Below, piece after piece: positions 8,776-16,176 of a DNA stretch of 57,249 nt (positions are counted from its first letter, which is position 1; each line of letters starts with the position of its first letter). This DNA comes from Candidatus Paceibacterota bacterium (GTDB lineage Bacteria; Patescibacteriota; Minisyncoccia; Phycocordibacterales; JAQTLZ01). The stretch is from positions 1-57,249 of the forward strand of contig JAQTLZ010000006.1 of assembly GCA_028714635.1 (NCBI GenBank), in the 5' to 3' direction. The notes beneath the pieces were generated by a model that did not search any database, had not been told where the DNA came from, and worked only from the letters and a program-made list of their open reading frames with translations. The translations under genes were made by a program, and so were the position numbers.

Positions 8776-9456
8776 CTATTCTGACTTCATCAAATCTTCG
8801 ACGGATGAAGAGCCGATGATCTTGGGGTAAATCATATTGACGAAAGTAGCAAGCTCGCCACTAACAACCTCGTGCAGGGCGGCATCTTGCACCTCACGAG
8901 AATCGAAATTTTGCCGGTATGTTTTCTCGGCTGTACTAAGCTTGCGGGCAAGGTCATTAATGAACGTGTGGAGTACTACCGTACGCAACTTGTCCGCAGC
9001 GGCAAATGTCCCGTCCCGCTCTCTCTTCTGTGCCACAAAAACACGAGCAGGAAGCAGAACCTCCGCTCTAAAGCCAGCTTGACTGGAGATGTGTTCGATA
9101 CTCTGCAAACCTTGCATCATGACCTCAAAAGAAGATGGTCCTGAATAGGTTTCCAAATCCGACACAGCCCGATGAAGCCGACCAAAGAGTGGGGCGACTT
9201 CAGCGAAAACGTCAGCGCGCTCATCACACGCGTCTTGAGCGATCTCCAGAAGCATCCTCCTCGCCTCTCTATTGAGAGAGCGTGCTTCAGAGGTTTGAAG
9301 TAAGAGAGCACTCGACGCCTCAATGATCTTGATCCTTCGCCTCAAATGCTCAAACCGAAGATTAACTATATCCTCGACGTTCTTCCTCCACGCCACCTTG
9401 CACTCCTCAAGGAAGCGCTCCCTCGGCCCCGCCAGAGGCACCTTAACAGTCGCCAT
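8776..9456 (-). CDS. Hypothetical helical protein (single-gene cassette)
   Basis: 226 residues from the ATG at 9456, chosen because GGGAGAAAAGGGC stands directly before it as a strong Shine-Dalgarno sequence. The protein is Arg/Glu/Ala-rich and predicted all-helical, with no signal peptide or membrane segment; Leu/Arg-rich amphipathic stretches (for example LRRRIKIIEASSALLLQ) suggest a helical bundle or coiled coil. I recognise no family. The codon use is visibly more G+C-rich than the flanking proS and rseP. A TTGACT -35 hexamer lies just after the rseP stop (9553-9558), suggesting its own promoter. Confidence 0.65.
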   Translation of the reverse strand: MATVKVPLAGPRERFLEECKVAWRKNVEDIVNLRFEHLRRRIKIIEASSALLLQTSEARSLNREARRMLLEIAQDACDERADVFAEVAPLFGRLHRAVSDLETYSGPSSFEVMMQGLQSIEHISSQAGFRAEVLLPARVFVAQKRERDGTFAAADKLRTVVLHTFINDLARKLSTAEKTYRQNFDSREVQDAALHEVVSGELATFVNMIYPKIIGSSSVEDLMKSE

Positions 9457-9564
9457 GCCCTTTTCTCCCTTCTTTCCCAAGTATGCCGAAAACAAAAAGC
9501 GCGATGAAAACATCGAGCCACCGCTTATTTTTTTACATTATTTTTGAATAAAAGTCAATCAGCG

Positions 9565-10656
9565 TTAGAGAATCTTCACAATGTCGTGAAGCGTAACGAC
9601 GACCATAAGCACAATGAGAATTGCGAATCCGATACTATTTATCATATTTGCAACTTTTGGCTTTATCGGAGAGCGTTTAATTGATTCAATAAGGACAAAA
9701 AGAAGTCTTCCGCCATCAAGCGCGGGAAATGGAATGAGATTTATGACAGCAAGATTAAGCGAAATGAAAGCCGCAAAGGAGAGGAGATATACAAAACCCA
9801 ATTTCTCGGCGCTCCCCACAAGAGAAATGATTCCCACAGGCCCCGTCACTTCCGAAAAGTGCGCATTGAGTGTAACCGCGCTCCAAACAAATCTGGCAAG
9901 CCCAATTGCAACGGCTTTTATGACATACCCCGTAAGCTTTGCTCCTTCATACAAAGCAGAGAAAAAAGGAAGTTTGAGCGTTCCAATCATATCCATAGAA
10001 ATACCTATGACGCCTTTATTTAAAGCGGAATCGGTTCTCGGAGTTACGGAAAGCAAACCAGTTTCATTGCCACGCTCGTACTGCACTTTTATGGAATCGC
10101 CCCCGTGGCTTCCAATAAAATTCTGTACGTCTTCAGGAGTAAGGTTATCAATTCTTTGCGAAGACGCTTCAAGAGCCACGATTTTATCTCCCACCTGGAG
10201 TCCCGCTTTCTCGGCGGGAAAATCTTTCACAACTTCGGTTATCACTATTTGCGGATTCGAAATGGCCCCGTTCGCCGTATCTCCAACAGACGAAGGAAAT
10301 CCTGTCATAAAACCAATTGAGATAAGGAACCACGCAAAAAGAATGTTGAAAGAAATACCAGCGATAAGGACAAGGGCTTGGATTGGCCGAGGTTTGTAGG
10401 AAAAATTTTTCTTTTTTTCTTCTTCCGTAACAGCCACTTCTTCCGGATTTTCACCGAAAATTTTTACAAAACCACCGAAAGGTATCCAATTTAAGGAATA
10501 CAAAGTTCCCCGCCACATTTTACCAATAATACGCGGAGGAAAACCAAGCCCGAATTCCTTCACTTCGATCCCCGACCACTTGGCGACAAGAAAATGCCCG
10601 AGCTCATGCACGACGACGAGTACAATGAGGATTATAAAAAAAATAAGTACGCTCAA
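9565..10656 (-). CDS. rseP: Site-2 protease, RseP-type intramembrane zinc metalloprotease
   Basis: 363 residues. The active-site HExxH is VVHELGHFLVAK near residue 17 within the first membrane helix. A PDZ domain with substrate-gating character spans about 145-215 (AGLQVGDKIVALEA), and the second catalytic motif is NLIPFPALDGGRLLF near residue 309, where the Asp is the third zinc ligand. Three to four membrane segments are visible. The family releases membrane-tethered anti-sigma factors and clears signal peptides. The anti-sigma-like proteins encoded elsewhere in this window are possible substrates, which is an inference. It lies 12 bp downstream of frr. Confidence 0.93.
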   Translation of the reverse strand: MSVLIFFIILIVLVVVHELGHFLVAKWSGIEVKEFGLGFPPRIIGKMWRGTLYSLNWIPFGGFVKIFGENPEEVAVTEEEKKKNFSYKPRPIQALVLIAGISFNILFAWFLISIGFMTGFPSSVGDTANGAISNPQIVITEVVKDFPAEKAGLQVGDKIVALEASSQRIDNLTPEDVQNFIGSHGGDSIKVQYERGNETGLLSVTPRTDSALNKGVIGISMDMIGTLKLPFFSALYEGAKLTGYVIKAVAIGLARFVWSAVTLNAHFSEVTGPVGIISLVGSAEKLGFVYLLSFAAFISLNLAVINLIPFPALDGGRLLFVLIESIKRSPIKPKVANMINSIGFAILIVLMVVVTLHDIVKIL

Positions 10657-10668
10657 GACAATTAGGTG

Positions 10669-11220
10669 TTAGGACAAAATTTCTTTTTCTTTCTTCGAGA
10701 TTATTTCATCAAGCTTTTTGTGAACTTCATCGACAATCTTTTCCATTTCTTTTTTGAGGCGGAATTTTTCATCTTCTCCCATTCCCCCTTCTTTTTCTTT
10801 CTTTTGGATGAGGTTCCACTCCTTATCGCGCTCCATTCGTATTGTCTTTTTTGCTTCTTCGAGCTTTTCTTTCGCTAACTTCACAAGAGATGCTCTTCGT
10901 TCAGAAGAAAGTTCTGGAAAGATCACCCGCACCCCTTTATCATCAAGCACCACAGAAAGTCCGAGATTCGCTACTGTTATCGCTTTCTCAATGTGTTTTG
11001 CCTGCGTCATATCCCACGGAGTGACACGAAGCGTTTTTGGATCCTCTGTCCCAATTGAACCAACTTGAGACAGGGGAACCCTCGAACCGAAACTTTCTAC
11101 GGAAATACCGTCGAGAAGGTTAGGCGTAGCCCGGCCAGTCCGAATCTGTGCGCATTCTTTTTGAAGCCAAGCGGAGACGTCATTGGTCTTGTTTTTAAAA
11201 GATTTGAAATCGTAAGGCAT
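10669..11220 (-). CDS. frr: Ribosome recycling factor
   Basis: 183 residues, the standard size. The three-helix-bundle/beta-sandwich signature is visible as QIRTGRATPNLLDGISVESFG near residue 26, and VIFPELSSERRASLVKLAKE in the middle. The helical tail is rich in Lys/Glu as usual (KKTIRMERDKEWNLI). RRF splits post-termination ribosomes together with EF-G. It is followed by rseP on the same strand with a 12-bp gap, so the two are likely one transcript. A heptamer inverted array begins 5 bp upstream of its start. Confidence 0.95.
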   Translation of the reverse strand: MPYDFKSFKNKTNDVSAWLQKECAQIRTGRATPNLLDGISVESFGSRVPLSQVGSIGTEDPKTLRVTPWDMTQAKHIEKAITVANLGLSVVLDDKGVRVIFPELSSERRASLVKLAKEKLEEAKKTIRMERDKEWNLIQKKEKEGGMGEDEKFRLKKEMEKIVDEVHKKLDEIISKKEKEILS

Positions 11221-11224
11221 AGAA

Positions 11225-11342
11225 TTAGGGTTTAGGGTACAGGGTTAAGGGTAAAGAAATACATATTTATAATAGCAATCAAAATGAAAAAAACAAAATT
11301 CTTTTACTCAACCCTATACCCTTCACCCTCTACCCTAGTTTA
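11225..11342. repeat. Inverted array of AGGGTNN heptamers
   Basis: Left arm 11225-11256 reads as four units AGGGTTT, AGGGTAC, AGGGTTA, AGGGTAA. The reverse complement of the right arm 11301-11342 reads AGGGTAG, AGGGTGA, AGGGTAT, AGGGTTG. The arms therefore face each other across an A+T-rich spacer of about 45 nt and can pair. The element fills the gap between frr and the upstream membrane protein gene and reaches into that gene's stop codon (11340-11342). A second element of the same design lies at 49519-49595. Confidence 0.7.
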
Positions 11343-12356
11343 GTTTGTATTTACAAAAGAAAGCGGAATATCCGTCATCCACTCGATAAAGAGAAAGGCA
11401 ACATAAATAACAACAAGTTTAATAACATAAATGGCGAGGAGATAGGAAAGACTTAAAGGAATATTGGGAAGCAAAGTGGCAAGAGTGAGCGAGGTCCAAG
11501 AAGAAAAGGAGATTACGCCGGAAATTCCAGAAATAATTCCCCACTTTTTTTCGAGAGGCTTCACTCTTCGCTCTGACACGCCGGAGATGATAACTTCCGT
11601 AAGTGGCCCCGTGAAAAGCATTCCATTTATAATAATGACGGCCGTTACAATCTGTACAAAATAGAAGACCGGCGAGAGTGCAATTTGCGCGCCACTTACC
11701 CAATCGGTAAAAAAATGAATACCGAGACCAATCCAGATGAATTTATTCAGCGTCGTAAAATAAGGAAAAACGGCGCGCTTTGCCCGAAGCGAACTTCTTG
11801 TGAAAAAGAAAAGAAAATCCACGATCATAACGGTACCGATTGTGAAAATAAGGGGAAAACCGTGTTTTATGAAAAACAAATGGTCGTTCGTGAAATTGGC
11901 AACGCCCGTTGGAAAACTAATGAGAATAAAAACGAGGATAAAGCTTATGAGATAAAAAGTTCTCACAAGATGCGGAAATTTTTTCTTCCAGAAAGAGGAG
12001 AAAATAATGAATGAAAGAGAGAAGAAAATAAAGATAAGCCACAAGACCGGCACGCTCCGCTCTACATATTGGCTCATATGCGAAAGGTCTGAGAAAAGAT
12101 TAAAGGTGTGCCGAGATGCAAAACCGCTTCTGCTGAAAATTCGCAGAAGCCAGACTAAAGTCGAAATCACAAATCCAAGAACAAACGGAATAAAAAGCTT
12201 ATTACTAATGTCGTTGAAAATCTTTTTCTTCCCTTCTTCTTTCGTAGTTTCGGCATTCACAGAAAAGAAAATGCCCCAAAGACACGCAGCCCCGCAGAGA
12301 GCAAGACCGAGTTGCTCGAAGAAAACGACAAGTGCTGTAAGTTCGCTTGGAAGCAT
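11340..12356 (-). CDS. Polytopic membrane protein of unknown function
   Basis: 338 residues with about eight hydrophobic segments, beginning LTALVVFFEQLGLALCGAACL and ending YLLAIYVIKLVVIYVAFLF. Two short basic loops (for example SRSSLRAKRAVFP and SERRVKPLEKKW) lie between helices, probably on the cytosolic side. There is no catalytic or transporter signature I recognise. The start lies only 4 bp downstream of the stop of a 57-residue membrane protein (12361-12534), so the two are likely a translationally coupled pair. Its stop codon lies in the heptamer inverted array. Confidence 0.7.
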   Translation of the reverse strand: MLPSELTALVVFFEQLGLALCGAACLWGIFFSVNAETTKEEGKKKIFNDISNKLFIPFVLGFVISTLVWLLRIFSRSGFASRHTFNLFSDLSHMSQYVERSVPVLWLIFIFFSLSFIIFSSFWKKKFPHLVRTFYLISFILVFILISFPTGVANFTNDHLFFIKHGFPLIFTIGTVMIVDFLFFFTRSSLRAKRAVFPYFTTLNKFIWIGLGIHFFTDWVSGAQIALSPVFYFVQIVTAVIIINGMLFTGPLTEVIISGVSERRVKPLEKKWGIISGISGVISFSSWTSLTLATLLPNIPLSLSYLLAIYVIKLVVIYVAFLFIEWMTDIPLSFVNTN

Positions 12357-12360
12357 ATGT

Positions 12361-12534
12361 TTATCGATCTACAAAGAAAAGGACTACTCCCATTCCATAA
12401 AGAATTCTAGCCAATGTCCAAAATGTTTCGCTTCCCCCGGCAAGATACGGAAGACTTATAAGAAGCGATACCCCAGCCAAAAGAAGGAGTATTTCGCTCG
12501 GTTTTATATGAAAATCTGTAATGATCTCTGCCAT
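12361..12534 (-). CDS. Small membrane protein, 57 residues
   Basis: A short open frame from ATG at 12534 begins MAEIITDFHIKPSEILL and ends ending in FFVDR. It has two hydrophobic stretches (about 15-32 and 40-54), consistent with a two-pass membrane peptide. It is supported by its tight spacing to the downstream 338-residue membrane protein (4 bp between stop and start), by the absence of any competing frame, and by the terminator at 12582-12618 that ends the previous unit. No family is recognised. Confidence 0.55.
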   Translation of the reverse strand: MAEIITDFHIKPSEILLLLAGVSLLISLPYLAGGSETFWTLARILYGMGVVLFFVDR

Positions 12535-12581
12535 AGGTCAATCATTCTATCATAAAAGAGATATTTTCGAAATGCACAACT

Positions 12582-12618
12582 AAGGAAAACCCCGGCTGAA
12601 TCCGGGGGATTTTCCTTA
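12582..12618 (-). terminator. Intrinsic terminator after the DUF378 gene
   Basis: The inverted repeat AAGGAAAA-CCCCGG / CCGGGG-ATTTTCCTT has a GC-rich core and A/T outer arms, located 20-56 bp beyond the DUF378 stop on the minus strand. The A/T outer stem supplies the U-tract. It is also usable in the other direction. Confidence 0.75.
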
Positions 12619-12637
12619 TTCGAACGAAAAAACCAGA

Positions 12638-12853
12638 TTACATCTGGCTCATTCCTTTATCACAGTTCTTGCAGAGACTCTTGTGATTCACGATCTCTAG
12701 AACTGCAGAAATACCTACGAGAATGTAGACAATTCTAGCAATCGAACCACCGAGAATTTGCATGACATAATCAGTCCCAAGGAGACCGATAATAAGCCAA
12801 TTCAAACCTCCGATGATGAGCAAGATAAATGAAATTTTGTGTAAACCTTTCAT
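12638..12853 (-). CDS. DUF378 (YuzA-like) small membrane protein
   Basis: 71 residues with two membrane helices. The family signature is plain: ISFILLIIGGLNWLIIGLLG near residue 7, then a second helix ARIVYILVGISAVLEIV. The tail LCKNCDKGM carries a CxxC not needed for the fold. DUF378 proteins have no established function. It has its own promoter (TATAAT at 12899-12904, minus strand) and a 5' leader beginning with AGTCGA 35 nt before the ATG, matching the leader of yggT, glsB and other genes in the window. Confidence 0.85.
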   Translation of the reverse strand: MKGLHKISFILLIIGGLNWLIIGLLGTDYVMQILGGSIARIVYILVGISAVLEIVNHKSLCKNCDKGMSQM

Positions 12854-12904
12854 TTTTTGTAAAAATTAGGTTTTTAATAGTTCGACTTTTATGGCTTTAT
12901 TATA
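12854..12904 (-). promoter_or_regulatory. Promoter and RGTCGA leader of the DUF378 gene
   Basis: Reading the minus strand: the -10 box TATAAT (12899-12904), then AGTCGA (12882-12887), then TATTAAAAACCTAATTTTTA before the ATG. The order AGTCGA, TATTAA, ACCTAATT closely matches the yggT leader at 31509-31543. A TTGAGT hexamer 19 bp upstream of the -10 could serve as the -35. Confidence 0.6.
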
Positions 12905-12959
12905 CCACCATAAGAAAACGAAAACTCAAGAGAAACAGCAAGATATCCACAATCACAAA

Positions 12960-14318
12960 CTAAAGATCTTTGAGAAGTGCGAGAAGTTCAGAGCGTCTTT
13001 CTTCCACAATAACCTTATTTTTAGCCTCGATATTGATTCTAAGCAGTGGTTCGGTATTAGACATTCGAATATTGAACCGCCATTCTCCTTTTTTCTCAAC
13101 GATCAAATTATCGAATTCTTCCACCTCTCCCTTGTTCGCATAGTTTTTTTGTATGAAAGAAAGAGCATTTTTTGCATCTTTAAGGGTCAGATTGATCTCT
13201 CCAGAGATCGGATATTTTGAAATGATCGGGATAATACATTCTTCCAAACTTTTTCCGTCTTGGGAAAGAAATTCAATCATAAGAAGAAAAGGGATAATTC
13301 CTGAATCAGCAAAAAAGAAATCCTTAAAATAAGTATGCCCGGTCAATTCTCCACAAAAAACAGCGTTTGACGCTCGCATCGCTTTTTTTATAAAGCTGTG
13401 ACCAACCCGGCATCTTACGGGAATACCACCACACTCTTTTATTATATCGAGAAGCGCCCAGATACAGCGCGGTTCATACACAATCGTCGCTTTTGGGTTT
13501 TTACGCAACATCTCCTCTATAAGAAACACATTTGTATAATGAGCCTCGAGAAAGATTCCGTTTCCTGTAGCAAAAAATACCCTATCAGCATCAGCGTCCC
13601 ACGTAACTCCAAAATCCGGTTTTTCTTTTTTTATTTTTTCAATGAATTCCGTACGGTTCTCCAGGAGAAATGGGTCAGGCCTGCCTTTCGGGAAATTGCC
13701 ATCGGGTTCGCCGTTCAAAAAACTCCAAGTAATCGGCAAATCCCGACAAACAAGCTTCACGAGCTCTCCTTGAAAACCGAAGTTCGGATTTGCGACGACT
13801 TTAAACGGCTTTATTTTCTTTACATCAATAAACCCGAGAACGAATTTCCTAAAATCTTCGTGGACATCTTTCGTGCTTATCTTCCCTTTCTTTTTTGCCG
13901 AGGCTTTCTTCCCAAGAAGTTCTTTTGTCTTATCTTTTAGCTGTACGGTAATTTCTTCTCCGGCAATAGGTTCTGCTCCCTTCCGCACCATTTTCATTCC
14001 CGTGTACTCGCGAGGATTATGGGAAGCAGTAACAGAAATTCCCGCATCGTATTTGTAATATGCGGTCGCAAAATAAATTTCTTCAGTTGAAATAAGTCCG
14101 ATATCCACAACATCTACTCCAGAATCTAGAAGCCCTTGGATGAGAGCTTTTTGCATAGATGGCCCGCTTATCCGGACATCTCTTCCAACAACAACTGTTT
14201 TCGGTTTTTCGATTTCCGCAAAAGCCTGTCCAATCGCATATACAATTTCCTCATTGAGCTCTGTCGGATAGATGCCTCGAATATCGTACGCTTTGAAAAT
14301 TGAATCTTTTATTTCCAT
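12960..14318 (-). CDS. Phosphomannomutase/phosphoglucomutase (alpha-D-phosphohexomutase)
   Basis: 452 residues with the four domains of the superfamily. The phosphoserine loop is GISVTASHNPREYTG near residue 95, the Mg-binding loop is TWDADADRVFF near residue 239, the sugar-specificity loop is FCGELTGHTYFKD (GEMSGH-type, here GELTGH) near 319, and the C-terminal phosphate-binding loop is RMSNTEPLLRI near 419. It interconverts hexose-1-phosphate and hexose-6-phosphate, supplying precursors for surface glycans. It follows holB by 7 bp on the minus strand, completing the set mreB2-holB-phosphohexomutase. Confidence 0.93.
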   Translation of the reverse strand: MEIKDSIFKAYDIRGIYPTELNEEIVYAIGQAFAEIEKPKTVVVGRDVRISGPSMQKALIQGLLDSGVDVVDIGLISTEEIYFATAYYKYDAGISVTASHNPREYTGMKMVRKGAEPIAGEEITVQLKDKTKELLGKKASAKKKGKISTKDVHEDFRKFVLGFIDVKKIKPFKVVANPNFGFQGELVKLVCRDLPITWSFLNGEPDGNFPKGRPDPFLLENRTEFIEKIKKEKPDFGVTWDADADRVFFATGNGIFLEAHYTNVFLIEEMLRKNPKATIVYEPRCIWALLDIIKECGGIPVRCRVGHSFIKKAMRASNAVFCGELTGHTYFKDFFFADSGIIPFLLMIEFLSQDGKSLEECIIPIISKYPISGEINLTLKDAKNALSFIQKNYANKGEVEEFDNLIVEKKGEWRFNIRMSNTEPLLRINIEAKNKVIVEERRSELLALLKDL

Positions 14319-14325
14319 TAGCGTT

Positions 14326-15015
14326 TTATTTTACCACTGGCAGAATTAGTGCCAAGTGTTCAAGAATCATTTTGACCGATGGGGCTTGATCGCCGAGGTA
14401 TGAGCGAAATTTGATTAATTCTTCAAACGCCTTCGCATCCTCTTTTGATTTTAGCGTTCCAACTTTTTCTTTTAAAACTGCTTCAACAGCGTTCAAAAAT
14501 GAAATCGCGTCGGCTTTTGTTTTTTTCTCATCTGAAATTTCATCCGTCATCTTTTTCACTGAAGTAAGCCGTTTTGGCTTTGCGCTAGAGAGGAATTCTT
14601 TCGCATCTGCCTCCCACTTGTTCTCACCATTGGTATTTATGATAAAAAGCCGAGATTTGAGAGTTGACAAAAGCCCTTCAGTGCTCGAAATCACGAGAAA
14701 AAAGTGTGTGTCAAGGGTTGGTTCTTCGAGAACTTTCAGGAGTGCGTTTTGGGCCTCGCGGGTAATTTTATTCGCAAGGATGAGAAAAATCTTCTTATTT
14801 CCGATACCATACGCTTTTTTGCTTTGAATTTCCGCAATCTGCCGTGCATCGTCGATTGAAAGCGAATCAAACTCCCCGCGCCAGAAATCGGGATTTCCAA
14901 TCGTCTTTACCTTCAATTGCCTCTCAAAAAATTCCAAAAGCTCGGAAGTTACTTCCTCCCGCTCACCTACAATGCAATAGGCGTGGTGAAGATTCTTAGG
15001 ATTAATTTCTAACAT
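14326..15015 (-). CDS. holB: DNA polymerase III delta-prime-like subunit
   Basis: 229 residues, shorter than the usual 300-plus. It has the AAA+ clamp-loader character without a Walker A lysine, as expected of delta-prime. The diagnostic stretch is ILANKITREAQNALLKVLEEP, followed by THFFLVISSTEGLLSTLKSR with the SRC-like arginine region. The C-terminal helical collar is only partly recognisable. Delta-prime is the stator of the clamp loader. The zinc-binding CxxC cluster of canonical delta-prime is absent. It lies 4 bp downstream of mreB2 and is probably cotranscribed. Confidence 0.8.
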   Translation of the reverse strand: MLEINPKNLHHAYCIVGEREEVTSELLEFFERQLKVKTIGNPDFWRGEFDSLSIDDARQIAEIQSKKAYGIGNKKIFLILANKITREAQNALLKVLEEPTLDTHFFLVISSTEGLLSTLKSRLFIINTNGENKWEADAKEFLSSAKPKRLTSVKKMTDEISDEKKTKADAISFLNAVEAVLKEKVGTLKSKEDAKAFEELIKFRSYLGDQAPSVKMILEHLALILPVVK

Positions 15016-15019
15016 CTAC

Positions 15020-16030
15020 TTATTTTTTCGCTAAGATGCTCTTTTTGTAAGTTTCCAAATGCTCCAGTGCAATCCCCGTTCCCTTCGCCACACAATAGAG
15101 CGCGTCTTCTGCCACATGCGCTTTAACACCCGTGCGACGATACACAAGCTCGGCAATGTTACGAAGAAGCGAAGAGCCTCCCGTGAGAATGATTCCAGTG
15201 TCTATAATATCCGCGGCGAGCTCCGGTGGAGTCTCTTGAAGTACATCCTTCATGGCTTTCACCATGTCGCGAAGCTCGCGAGAAATCGCTTTCACGATCT
15301 CATTAGTCTTCATTTCTGCGGAACGCGGAAGGCCGGTCACAAAATCTCGCCCTTTTATCATCATGGTAAGCTCTTCATCGAGAGGTACCGCCGAGCCAAT
15401 CTGAATTTTAATATCCTCCGCAGTCTTGTCCCCAATCGAAAGATTGAACGTTTTTTTAATATAATCAGCAATTGCAGAATCAATTCTATTGCCAGCACAT
15501 TTCACAGATATCGAAGAAACAATTCCTCCCAAAGAGATAACAGCAACGTCAGTCGTTCCTCCTCCAATATCAACCACCATATGCCCGCGAGCTTCGTGAA
15601 TGGGAATACCGGCGCCGATCGCAGCGAGAATTGGCTCCTTCACTACGTAGACATTTTTCGCTCCGGCTTTTATTGCGGCTTCAATGACAGCTCGGCGTTC
15701 AGTAGAAGTAACTCCAGCGGGAACAGAGACCATAACCTCGGGCTTAAAAACATTCCATTTGCCAAGCGCTTTCTTCATATAATAGCGGAGCATTGCCTCC
15801 GTTACTCTATAGTCTGCGATAACTCCGTCTTTCATAGGACGATATGCGGTAATGCTGTCAGGAGTTCTTCCAACCATATGCTTTGCTTCAAGACCGACAG
15901 CAAGAATGCGATTGTCTTCTGAAACGGCGACAACAGAGGGCTCGTTCAACACAACGCCTTTTCCAGGCACGAAAACAAGCGTATTTGCAGTACCCAAATC
16001 AATCCCAAGTTTTGGAGCGAAAAATCCCAT
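15020..16030 (-). CDS. mreB: MreB (paralogue 2)
   Basis: 336 residues of the MreB/actin fold: KLGIDLGTANTLVFV at the N-terminus, VVDIGGGTTDVAVISLGG near residue 158, and ILTGGSSLLRNIAELV near 288. It is closer to canonical MreB in length than paralogue 1 and lacks that protein's charged tail. It heads a transcript with holB and the phosphohexomutase, and it is transcribed divergently from HTH-MurA across a 146-bp intergenic region that carries several inverted repeats. This places cell-shape and wall-precursor control at one switch region. Confidence 0.95.
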   Translation of the reverse strand: MGFFAPKLGIDLGTANTLVFVPGKGVVLNEPSVVAVSEDNRILAVGLEAKHMVGRTPDSITAYRPMKDGVIADYRVTEAMLRYYMKKALGKWNVFKPEVMVSVPAGVTSTERRAVIEAAIKAGAKNVYVVKEPILAAIGAGIPIHEARGHMVVDIGGGTTDVAVISLGGIVSSISVKCAGNRIDSAIADYIKKTFNLSIGDKTAEDIKIQIGSAVPLDEELTMMIKGRDFVTGLPRSAEMKTNEIVKAISRELRDMVKAMKDVLQETPPELAADIIDTGIILTGGSSLLRNIAELVYRRTGVKAHVAEDALYCVAKGTGIALEHLETYKKSILAKK

Positions 16031-16053
16031 GGGGCTTATAGTAAGCTTTTCAA

Positions 16054-16161
16054 GTAAATTTTACAAATTTACCCGCGCACTCGCCTTTACTTTTCGCGGC
16101 TTCTTTTTAAAAGTGAGTGCCTGGGCAAAGTTTTACACATTGTAAAATTATAGCGTATATG
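16054..16161. promoter_or_regulatory. Divergent mreB2/murA control region with several inverted repeats
   Basis: Visible elements: GTAAAT-7-ATTTAC (16054-16072), the degenerate half CCCGCGCACTCG (16072-16083), AAGTGAGTGCCTGGG (16111-16125, repeated exactly at 26238-26252 before engB), and TTTTACA-CAT-TGTAAAA (16131-16147). A plausible murA promoter is TTTACA (16132-16137), 18 bp, TATATG (16156-16161), giving a leader of about 9 nt. The density of dyads suits repressor control. Confidence 0.5.
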
Positions 16162-16176
16162 GTATGTTGAATAATC

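Noticed and set aside
11225-11256. Telomere-like TTTAGGG repeats
   Set aside because: The resemblance to plant-type telomere repeats is superficial: only the AGGGT core is constant, the array is four units long, it is inverted, and it lies between ordinary bacterial genes.
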